IMG/VR virus record: IMGVR_UViG_3300047510_002083
Coordinates: 1 to 20,659 of that record
Length of the DNA: 20,659 bases
Origin: a virus
Strand: one strand, 5' to 3'
Shown here: one piece after another, positions 15,945 through 20,659 of the stretch
Position numbering within the stretch: the stretch's first letter is position 1
Layout of the letters: each line of letters opens with the position of its first letter
Notes under the pieces: model-generated
Database searches by the model: none
The model's input: the letters and a program-made list of their open reading frames with translations, nothing else
What the model was told of the DNA's origin: nothing
Position numbers and translations under genes: made by a program

Positions 15945-16112
15945 TTACATGTTTAATCCGTTCATTCCTCCGAGTTTAACTGCGGTGGTTTGTACTATTG
16001 CCACACCTTCACCATTTGTAAAAATGGGATGTGGTAGAGGGTTTATTGTAACGGTTCCGTCACAGTTTACGCAATCCTCGTAATCATACTGTCCATTTGT
16101 GATTTCAGGCAT
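15945..16112 (-). CDS. small 55-residue protein with a CxxC pair
   Basis: The ATG at 16112 opens MPEITNGQYDYEDCVNCDGT, continues through TINPLPHPIFTNGEGVAIVQ and ends in a Gly/Met/Asn-rich tail with TAA at 15945. It is not recognised. The CVNC pair could bind a metal or form a disulfide, and the rest looks like a short beta-rich module. It starts 15 nt after a TATTTATA box and ends 14 nt before the 510-residue acidic gene, so it is probably the first gene of that late operon. It is small enough to be missed by length cut-offs. The regular codon use, box and spacing argue that it is real. Confidence 0.65.
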   Translation of the reverse strand: MPEITNGQYDYEDCVNCDGTVTINPLPHPIFTNGEGVAIVQTTAVKLGGMNGLNM

Positions 16113-16127
16113 AGTTAAATTTTACTA

Positions 16128-16135
16128 TATAAATA
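16128..16135 (-). promoter_or_regulatory. TATTTATA box before the late operon
   Basis: Coding-strand TATTTATA lies 15 nt upstream of the 55-residue gene, in the 48-nt gap after the nucleotidyltransferase gene. If it is a promoter it would drive the whole tight operon through terminase and portal. Confidence 0.5.
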
Positions 16136-16160
16136 TATTGAATTTATGAAATCTTTATTT

Positions 16161-16913
16161 TTATTCTATTTCTTGATTTTCCAAGGATAATTTTTTGTCC
16201 ATCAAACTGTTCTTAAATTTGAATAGTTTGTCAATATACCCTGAACGTCTAAGGAATTTGAATACCAAGTTTTCGTATGAATACTCTCCTTTTTCTTCCA
16301 ACCCTGCAGTTCTATACTTTTTGAGTTGGTCTTTGAATTTCTCAATTTTATCAAGGGCTTTATCCAAGTCCTCATCTGTTACTTCTTCAATCAATGAGTC
16401 AATTTTACTCATTACACTTTTGGCTTTCTTTTCAAGGAAACTTTTGTCAATTTTGACATCTTCCATTTTTGGTTTTTCAACCCATTCGTCAAACAAGACT
16501 GAATACACTCCCGTTGAGTGGTGAGCCTCGTTTACATCTTCAGCGTACAACTCAACATCGAAACCCTTTACGGTAATTTTATGTGTTGTATTGAACAAAG
16601 TTTTTTTAAGGTTGAATAACTCTTTATAAACTTCTTGGTCCTCACCATCAAATTGTGAGAAGTCCACAAGTAAATGAAGGTCAATATCTGAGAACTTGGA
16701 CCAGTTGTAGTTTGCCAATGATCCCGTAAATCTCACATCGTCAATAAACAAATCTTCACCCAAGAAATCCATGAATTCACCAGCAATTGTCAAAAGAGCC
16801 TTTCTAATTCCTGGTTTGAGAACTGCATCTTCAGTATTATATCCATTCCAAATCTCAGGGTTTAAAGTATCCTGAGTTCCAAACGATACCAATATATCAG
16901 AGTATTTGTCCAT
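16161..16913 (-). CDS. nucleotidyltransferase-fold (pol beta superfamily) protein
   Basis: A 250-residue protein. The pol-beta-type nucleotidyltransferase signature is clear: VRFTGSLANYNWSKFSDIDL gives Gly64-Ser65, then Asp76 and Asp78 (GS-x10-DxD). A third acidic strand, FDVELYAED, supplies Asp119 or Glu121. These are the metal-binding residues of the superfamily, so an active NMP- or AMP-type transfer is possible. Residues about 150-230 are helical and charged (KKAKSVMSKIDSLIEEVTDE; LDKALDKIEKFKDQLKKYRT) and may bind a partner. Substrate and partner are unknown. The known range of such phage proteins (tRNA-type, antibiotic-type, toxin-type MNT) cannot be narrowed by eye. It has a TATTTATA box only 4 nt before its ATG and sits between the KTSC gene and the late operon. 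Confidence 0.8.
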   Translation of the reverse strand: MDKYSDILVSFGTQDTLNPEIWNGYNTEDAVLKPGIRKALLTIAGEFMDFLGEDLFIDDVRFTGSLANYNWSKFSDIDLHLLVDFSQFDGEDQEVYKELFNLKKTLFNTTHKITVKGFDVELYAEDVNEAHHSTGVYSVLFDEWVEKPKMEDVKIDKSFLEKKAKSVMSKIDSLIEEVTDEDLDKALDKIEKFKDQLKKYRTAGLEEKGEYSYENLVFKFLRRSGYIDKLFKFKNSLMDKKLSLENQEIE

Positions 16914-16917
16914 AAAC

Positions 16918-16925
16918 TATAAATA
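16918..16925 (-). promoter_or_regulatory. TATTTATA box directly before the nucleotidyltransferase gene
   Basis: Coding-strand TATTTATA lies 4 nt before the ATG, in the 24-nt gap after the KTSC gene. The spacing is the same as at bS21 and at 17486-17493. Confidence 0.45.
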
Positions 16926-16937
16926 CTCCGATATTAA

Positions 16938-17183
16938 TTAAGGGAGTTTGTTGAACTTATATGATTTGGAAATCTTGGTTGTGAAGTATTTTCCTTGTGA
17001 TTCTGCCAATCTGAATTCAGCATATACCGTATGTGGTACTCCCTCGTATTCATAACGAGATCCGTTTTTAAACTCGGCAATCATCTTTTTAGTTGCCGTA
17101 TCATATTCTGTTTTGTTCAAATTTGACGAATCAATCTCGTTGATAATTCTTGTTCCGTCGATTGTTTGTGATTTTACAGCCAT
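16938..17183 (-). CDS. KTSC domain protein
   Basis: An 81-residue protein covering one KTSC domain (named for lysyl-tRNA synthetase C-terminal association). It shows the family pattern: EIDSSNLNKTEYDTATKKMI, then AEFKNGSRYEYEGVPHTVYA, then FRLAESQGKYFTTKISKSYK. The fold is a small beta-rich module of unknown biochemical role, common in phages and in bacteria. The start was placed at the ATG at 17183 (MAVKSQTIDGT), one base after the TAA of the gene before. A longer start at 17207 (MMTKPLCN) would overlap that gene by 23 bp and adds residues outside the domain. Confidence 0.87.
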   Translation of the reverse strand: MAVKSQTIDGTRIINEIDSSNLNKTEYDTATKKMIAEFKNGSRYEYEGVPHTVYAEFRLAESQGKYFTTKISKSYKFNKLP

Positions 17184-17184
17184 A

Positions 17185-17481
17185 TTACAAAGGGGTTTTG
17201 TCATCAATTCTACCTAGTAATTCTGAAAAGTAATCATCAAATTCATTTCCTTGGTTTTCAATAAGACCAAACCTACGAGCCTCACTTTTTAATTTTTGTA
17301 GGTCATATATAATCTCCTCTCGTTTGATATACATTTCTCGTGTCATTCCTTCACCCTTTTGAAGTTGACGGTCTTTTACTCCACTATCAATAAACATCTT
17401 TCTCAATTTGATGTATCCACGGAGGATATTGAGTACATCCGATTTTTTTAATTCTATAAATCTTTTGAGATGTGGTGTCAT
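17185..17481 (-). CDS. unknown 98-residue helical protein
   Basis: Starts at ATG 17481 (MTPHLKRFIELKKSDVLNIL). A TTG further upstream would run through the promoter-like box and terminator and is unlikely. The protein is basic and fully helical, with probable coiled-coil stretches (IKLRKMFIDSGVKDRQLQKG; EEIIYDLQKLKSEARRFGL) and an acidic C-terminal end (EFDDYFSELLGRIDDKTPL). It has no Cys. No family is recognised. It is the first gene of the unit that continues into the KTSC gene, with a 1-nt gap, and it has a TATTTATA box 4 nt before its start, just after a terminator. Confidence 0.72.
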   Translation of the reverse strand: MTPHLKRFIELKKSDVLNILRGYIKLRKMFIDSGVKDRQLQKGEGMTREMYIKREEIIYDLQKLKSEARRFGLIENQGNEFDDYFSELLGRIDDKTPL

Positions 17482-17485
17482 AGTA

Positions 17486-17493
17486 TATAAATA
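17486..17493 (-). promoter_or_regulatory. TATTTATA box directly before the 17481 start
   Basis: Coding-strand TATTTATA lies 4 nt before the ATG and 4 nt after the terminator hairpin at 17498-17522. With so little room, transcription would have to start at or near the ATG. Confidence 0.5.
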
Positions 17494-17497
17494 CAAC

Positions 17498-17522
17498 AAA
17501 CCCCCACTTTTGATGGGGGTTT
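17498..17522. terminator. terminator hairpin after the beta-barrel gene
   Basis: The stem AAACCCCCA / TGGGGGTTT (9 bp) closes a 7-nt loop. The T-rich run is moderate on the minus side (TTTGTTGTATTT) and good on the plus side (TTTTGTTTT), so it may work in both directions. It starts 5 nt beyond the beta-barrel stop. The 21-nt core, loop included, is the same as at 18386-18408. Confidence 0.8.
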
Positions 17523-17526
17523 TGTT

Positions 17527-18291
17527 TTACAGATACATTGCAAATGTTATGGTTGGTAAAATCAGTCGTTCCCAATACGAGTAAGTTCCCACTACCGTGT
17601 TGTAATCATAAACTTCATACCCACCCAAATTAGGGTCTTGAGTGTCAACAATACCATCCCAATTTAAGTCATAACCCAAGAACTTATATTCATCATAGGT
17701 ATATCTTTGAGAGAAGTTCGCAAATCCAAAGTTCCAATATCTTCTATCACGATTTGTGTATATTCTAAAATTGGGGGTGATTATTGCCGTCTCTGTTGAT
17801 GGTAGGTACCAAGCCTCATAGACAAAACCAATTCTACTTCCCATCTTGTGATATCCACCAATGTTCAATGCAGTTCCATTGAGTTCAATATCATCACTGT
17901 TAAAACTTGAATATCCTACACCCAAACTAAATTGGTTGTCAGGAGTTCCATATGTTCCAACCGCAAAAGGTAGAAGGAAAGTTCCACGACCAACTGTTGG
18001 TACACCTGCAAGTAATCCTGTCTTTACGAATAGTTTGTCACTAACTTGTGTGTGGTATGAAGCGGTTCCGTAGACACCCAAAAACAAGGGGGTTCCAACT
18101 CCAACTGAAACCTTATCAGTGATTCCATATTGGAAGTCGATTAGTGGACCCACGACATTTAGGTATGCACTGTCCTTTTCAATACCAAACCCTGATGGTG
18201 AAAAAACATATCTACTGGCGTGACCATTAGATGTTTGAGCGGATGTCAAAAACGACATCATAATTCCGAAAATAAATAATAGTTTTTTCAT
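17527..18291 (-). CDS. secreted beta-barrel outer-membrane-like protein with an EF-hand-like loop
   Basis: A 254-residue protein with a classic Sec signal peptide (MKKLLFIFGIMMSFLTSAQT, cleavage near residue 19). About 200 residues of alternating beta strands follow, rich in Gly, Tyr and Phe (DKVSVGVGTPLFLGVYGTAS; NQFSLGVGYSSFNSDDIELN; SRIGFVYEAWYLPSTETA). This is the look of a small outer-membrane barrel of Bacteroidota. Residues 208-219 read DLNWDGIVDTQD, an EF-hand or dockerin-type calcium loop (DxNxDGxxDxxD) set between late strands. The gene is a single-gene unit between two near-identical terminators, with a TATTTATT variant box 14 nt upstream. A phage-made outer-membrane protein could block superinfection, change surface properties or help lysis. 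Which of these applies cannot be told from sequence. A captured host gene is equally possible. Confidence 0.8.
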   Translation of the reverse strand: MKKLLFIFGIMMSFLTSAQTSNGHASRYVFSPSGFGIEKDSAYLNVVGPLIDFQYGITDKVSVGVGTPLFLGVYGTASYHTQVSDKLFVKTGLLAGVPTVGRGTFLLPFAVGTYGTPDNQFSLGVGYSSFNSDDIELNGTALNIGGYHKMGSRIGFVYEAWYLPSTETAIITPNFRIYTNRDRRYWNFGFANFSQRYTYDEYKFLGYDLNWDGIVDTQDPNLGGYEVYDYNTVVGTYSYWERLILPTITFAMYL

Positions 18292-18305
18292 ATTCTATTT
18301 TTCTT

Positions 18306-18313
18306 AATAAATA
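18306..18313 (-). promoter_or_regulatory. TATTTATT variant box before the beta-barrel gene
   Basis: One base from the octamer, 14 nt before the ATG, downstream of the terminator at 18386-18408. This repeats the terminator-box-gene order. Confidence 0.35.
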
Positions 18314-18385
18314 AGGTGGAAATTCCAAATAAAAAGTTGATTACGGATTATTACCAAAACCAATATTATTTTTACGGAAAAATAA

Positions 18386-18408
18386 AACCCCCACTTTTGA
18401 TGGGGGTT
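18386..18408 (-). terminator. terminator closing the RNA-repair-like operon
   Basis: The stem AACCCCCA / TGGGGGTT (8 bp) closes a 7-nt loop and is followed on the minus strand by TTATTTTT. It begins 6 nt beyond the stop of the last operon gene. Confidence 0.88.
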
Positions 18409-18414
18409 CTTTGT

Positions 18415-19011
18415 TTAGTCCAAACTATTTGGTAGATATAGTAGTGTTGGGTTCTTTTTTTGGATATCTAATTCCGGATATTTTTTTTGAAACTCCATCA
18501 CGTCAAATCGTTTGGTAATCAAGTGGCACCCACTTTTGGTTGGGATCGCCGCTTCAATCTTCGGACCTTCAGGTCTAATACTGTTGATGAATTCCCAAAC
18601 TTCACCAACGAAACCATGGTCCTGTACATCAATATCCACAATCCACCGTTTCTCATAAGTCTTGAGTTGACCAACCACACTATCAAAGACGTGTTGTTGG
18701 TTGATCTGACCAGACTGAATTCTCTTTACAATCTGAGGGATCATCTCCAAAGCAACGTCTTTGTGATTTTGTTTTTGGATATGGATGTACGCACGGGATT
18801 TGAACATCTCACACAATTGGATGATCTCATCGTATCGTTTTTCCAAATACTCAATGGAATTGACACAATAGGTTTTTATGGTTCTTACAGACTGGTGATT
18901 TGCCTTGTCTGTTGTCTGATCTTTTTTTCGTTTGAAAACGTAGAGCATGTAAAAGTCACCCTCGTTCTCAAAGTTCAAAAGTGGTTTGATTAGTTCTAAA
19001 TTGTTGATCAT
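18415..19011 (-). CDS. protein with primase-polymerase (AEP)-like motifs, last gene of the RNA-repair-like operon
   Basis: A 198-residue protein without a firm family. Two short motifs stand out: a hydrophobic strand ending in an acidic pair, KRWIVDIDVQD with Asp126 and Asp128, and PTKSGCHLITKRFD with Ser160 and His163. A hhhDhD motif followed some 35 residues later by sxH is the core pattern of archaeo-eukaryotic primase-type catalytic sites. Asp170 or the downstream LDIQKKNPTLLYLP strand might supply the third acidic position. The N-terminal region carries a basic strand (SRAYIHIQKQNHKD) where such proteins bind nucleotide or template. It overlaps the kinase gene by 4 bp (ATGA) and is followed by a terminator, so it is made with the RNA end-processing enzymes. 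A role in nucleotide addition at broken RNA or DNA ends is inference. It could instead be an inactive relative. Confidence 0.7.
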   Translation of the reverse strand: MINNLELIKPLLNFENEGDFYMLYVFKRKKDQTTDKANHQSVRTIKTYCVNSIEYLEKRYDEIIQLCEMFKSRAYIHIQKQNHKDVALEMIPQIVKRIQSGQINQQHVFDSVVGQLKTYEKRWIVDIDVQDHGFVGEVWEFINSIRPEGPKIEAAIPTKSGCHLITKRFDVMEFQKKYPELDIQKKNPTLLYLPNSLD

Positions 19012-19391
19012 AACTTTACTTCAAATCTGTTTTTCATCTGTTCTAACTTATCTTCAGGTACTCCATGTTCGTTGATACCACCATGGCGGTTCTCAACAAT
19101 CAAAGAGTGAACTCGATAACCATAGTTTTTAGCAAGATCAAAGTATGGTTTCATTTCCCATTCTTGTGTGAAGGTATTGGATACAACAAGTTTTGGTTCT
19201 TCGTTAATCATCAAACCACCTACACTTGAACGACACCATTCATGAGCTTCCTTCAATTTAGTTACATCAAAATTATATTCACCGTCTCTAACAAAATACA
19301 TGTCGGCCTCAAAGTGCTTTCCACCCAATGATTTTGCTAATGTTGATTTACCACTTCCTGGTAATCCTCGCAGTAAAATAAGTTCTTTCAT
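19008..19391 (-). CDS. small P-loop kinase, polynucleotide-kinase-like (N4BP2/AAA_33 type)
   Basis: A 127-residue protein with a perfect Walker A at residues 9-17 (GLPGSGKST). Asp30 in FEADMYF corresponds to the general base of T4 polynucleotide kinase (Asp35). A Walker-B-like strand and DTN-type motif follow as KLVVSNTFTQEWEMKPYFDL, then AKNYGYRVHSLIVENRHGG and a lid with HGVPEDKLEQMKNRFE. This order is typical of the N4BP2-like polynucleotide 5'-kinases. It has only the kinase domain and lacks the HAD phosphatase domain of T4 PseT (301 residues). The 4-bp ATGA overlaps with the phosphoesterase gene upstream and the primase-like gene downstream imply co-production. Predicted role: adding 5'-phosphate to broken RNA ends for the ligase. 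A small-molecule kinase remains possible. Confidence 0.8.
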   Translation of the reverse strand: MKELILLRGLPGSGKSTLAKSLGGKHFEADMYFVRDGEYNFDVTKLKEAHEWCRSSVGGLMINEEPKLVVSNTFTQEWEMKPYFDLAKNYGYRVHSLIVENRHGGINEHGVPEDKLEQMKNRFEVKL

Positions 19392-20041
19392 GGTAAAATT
19401 CGTTTTTCGTGGTGATCTTTAGGTAAAGTGAGTTTTCGGTAAGGACGATCCTTCATAATGTTACGAATCTCCTCAAGGGAAATTGGGTACAAGTCGTTTC
19501 CGTCCACACCAACATCCATCGCACGTCCCTCGTTGATACGAAGGTTGGGTGGGAGGTGAACGTGTCCGTGAAGATGGACTACACCATCGTTCATTCCGTC
19601 CCACGAGGCAATCGGGTAGTGCATACATACCATCGTATATTTCATAACTTCTTTACCTACGGGTTTACGGATGTCCAAGTGAAGGTAGTCCTGACAAGAT
19701 GAGAAGATATCTTGAATATCACCTTTGTTTCTACGGATGTGGTGGTCGTGGTTTCCAAAAGTCAGGTGAACGTTCTTACAAACAATCCGACTACGGAACT
19801 CAGCGATGGATTCAAAACCACCAAACGACCAGTCACCCAAGTGGACCAAGATATCATTTTCACCAACAATCTCGTTGATTCGGTTAACCAACGTATCGTT
19901 CATATGATCCAAGGACTTATAATCACGAGTGAGGTTATCAGCACCCACCCAATTGGTGGTGGCACGACAAATGTTCCCGTGGTTATAGTGAGTGTCTGAT
20001 GTGAAAAACAGACCTTGTCCTTTTTCTAATACGATTTTCAT
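19388..20041 (-). CDS. calcineurin-like metallophosphoesterase
   Basis: A 217-residue protein with the complete two-metal site of the family: Asp16 and His18 in FTSDTHYNHGN, Asp70 in VHLGDWSFGG, Asn97-His98 in TFGNHDHH, His141 in CMHYPIASW, and His160/His162 in HLHGHVHLPP. It is therefore probably active. Family substrates range from phosphoproteins to cyclic nucleotides and 2',3'-cyclic phosphate RNA ends. Here it stands between an RNA ligase gene and a polynucleotide-kinase-like gene, so repair of 3' ends (2',3'-cyclic phosphate or 3'-phosphate removal) is the favoured reading. This matches the central phosphatase domain of bacterial Pnkp. That function is inference. The start ATG is 21 nt after the ligase stop; its end overlaps the kinase start by 4 bp. 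Confidence 0.88.
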   Translation of the reverse strand: MKIVLEKGQGLFFTSDTHYNHGNICRATTNWVGADNLTRDYKSLDHMNDTLVNRINEIVGENDILVHLGDWSFGGFESIAEFRSRIVCKNVHLTFGNHDHHIRRNKGDIQDIFSSCQDYLHLDIRKPVGKEVMKYTMVCMHYPIASWDGMNDGVVHLHGHVHLPPNLRINEGRAMDVGVDGNDLYPISLEEIRNIMKDRPYRKLTLPKDHHEKRILP

Positions 20042-20045
20042 ACCA

Positions 20046-20053
20046 CAAAGATA
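20046..20053 (-). promoter_or_regulatory. possible host-type -7 box (TATCTTTG) before the phosphoesterase
   Basis: Coding-strand TATCTTTG fits the Bacteroidota -7 consensus TAnnTTTG and lies 4 nt before the ATG. No well-spaced TTG -33 element is seen, so this may be chance. Confidence 0.25.
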
Positions 20054-20062
20054 TAAAAAATA

Positions 20063-20659
20063 TTACAACTTACGAAACTCAGGTTTGATTAATTTCCAAA
20101 TGTTTGGAGAAATATCCTTCCCATCCAACAAACCAAACAACAATGAAGGGTATGTATATTCTTTGGCTAAACGAGCAAAAGTACCCCTATCACCACCATA
20201 CTCTTGGACTTTGATTTGGATGTATTTGAATAAATTATAGTAGTCGGTATCGATAAGTTGAAATCGAGACTTGAGTTCATCTTCATACTCCTTGATTTTG
20301 TTGTAAAACTCATCAGGAACATCCTTCAGAAGTTCATCCATACTCTCACCGTTAGATAGAACCTCCCACACCGCAGTGGTAGATAGATTGGTCATAACCT
20401 TATGAAGACGAACGTATTCCTCACCTTTGATTTTCATACGATCACCGTTAGAGAAACGAACAACAAATCCTTCAGCATTGTTCTCAATCATACCCTTCAA
20501 AGTATTGTAGTCAGAAATACCATCGTATTTTTTTACCACATTGAAGACACTATTGGCGTAGTAATCCAAATCCAACTCGTCACCATTTTCAGTGTTTATC
20601 TCACCCAACATTACAACATCTTCAGTGTCACCATAATTCACAACAATACGATTCTCAGG
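20063..20659 (-). CDS. rnlA: RNA ligase, T4 Rnl1-like, C-terminal part only
   Basis: The frame is open to the right edge (first complete codons read PENRIVVNYGD), so 198 C-terminal residues are present and the N-terminal part with the catalytic lysine (motif I) is outside. PENRIV resembles the PTNRIV segment of T4 Rnl1 that precedes motif IIIa-type strands. Motif IV is EGFVVRFSNGD and motif V is RMKIKGEEYVRLHK, like the KIKxxxYVxLH of Rnl1. The remaining about 120 residues are helical (EVLSNGESMDELLKDVPDEF; LFKYIQIKVQEYGGDRGTFA) and fit the Rnl1 C-terminal helical domain that recognises the tRNA anticodon region. A GTG at 20641 is an internal codon, not the start. In T4, Rnl1 with PseT repairs tRNA cut by host anticodon nuclease; the neighbours here suggest the same kind of job. 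Confidence 0.9.
   Translation of the reverse strand, partial: PENRIVVNYGDTEDVVMLGEINTENGDELDLDYYANSVFNVVKKYDGISDYNTLKGMIENNAEGFVVRFSNGDRMKIKGEEYVRLHKVMTNLSTTAVWEVLSNGESMDELLKDVPDEFYNKIKEYEDELKSRFQLIDTDYYNLFKYIQIKVQEYGGDRGTFARLAKEYTYPSLLFGLLDGKDISPNIWKLIKPEFRKL

Noticed and set aside
1-20659. tRNA genes, integrase and insertion sequences
   Set aside because: No cloverleaf-like segment, GGTTCGAATCC-type T arm, recombinase motif or terminal inverted repeat was recognised; a dedicated tRNA scan would be decisive.

Overview
The window is most likely part of the genome of a T4-like myovirus infecting a member of the Bacteroidota, probably a flavobacterium-type host. The phage call rests on a recognisable T4-type head module on the minus strand: terminase large subunit gp17, portal gp20, prohead protease gp21, scaffold gp22 and major capsid protein gp23. 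The host call rests on four things. Start codons are preceded by A-rich leaders with no visible Shine-Dalgarno sequence. A ribosomal protein bS21 resembles the Bacteroidota version. There is a flavobacterial-style signal peptide plus beta-barrel protein. The DNA is AT-rich. All genes run on the minus strand except bS21.

Layout in the direction of transcription (right to left). (1) 20659-18415: the C-terminal part of a T4 Rnl1-type RNA ligase, a calcineurin-like phosphoesterase, a small P-loop polynucleotide-kinase-like protein and a protein with primase-polymerase-like motifs. The last three are joined by 4-bp ATGA overlaps, and the unit ends in a strong terminator. It looks like an RNA end-healing and sealing cassette. 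(2) 18291-17527: a secreted beta-barrel outer-membrane-like protein as a single-gene unit between two near-identical terminator hairpins, in the manner of a moron. (3) 17481-15945: four small to medium genes, including a KTSC-domain protein and a nucleotidyltransferase-fold protein. (4) 15930-8105: a tightly packed late operon of four structural-looking proteins of unknown function (two very acidic, one with 39-residue repeats), then gp17 and gp20. (5) 8079-5700: the stretch between portal and scaffold genes, with two unknown proteins, the plus-strand bS21 gene, gp21 and a small conserved-looking ORF that has no usable start codon. (6) 5564-2110: gp22 and gp23, ending in a terminator. (7) 2028-1: a small Cys-containing protein and the first 566 codons of a collagen-like (Gly-X-Y) fibre protein running off the left edge. 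Three perfect 117-bp repeats lie at that edge.

An octamer, TATTTATA on the coding strand, sits just upstream of seven starts on both strands. Twice it directly follows a terminator. Two more starts have a one-base variant (TATTTATT). It is probably the phage's own promoter element. The best candidates for something new are the split ligase/phosphoesterase/kinase/primase-like operon, the bS21 gene placed antisense inside the head module, and the octamer promoter system.

No tRNA, rRNA, CRISPR array, integrase or insertion sequence was seen. No gene-free stretch exceeds 300 bases; the longest gaps are 5565-5699, 18292-18414, 6638-6743 and 7092-7189.
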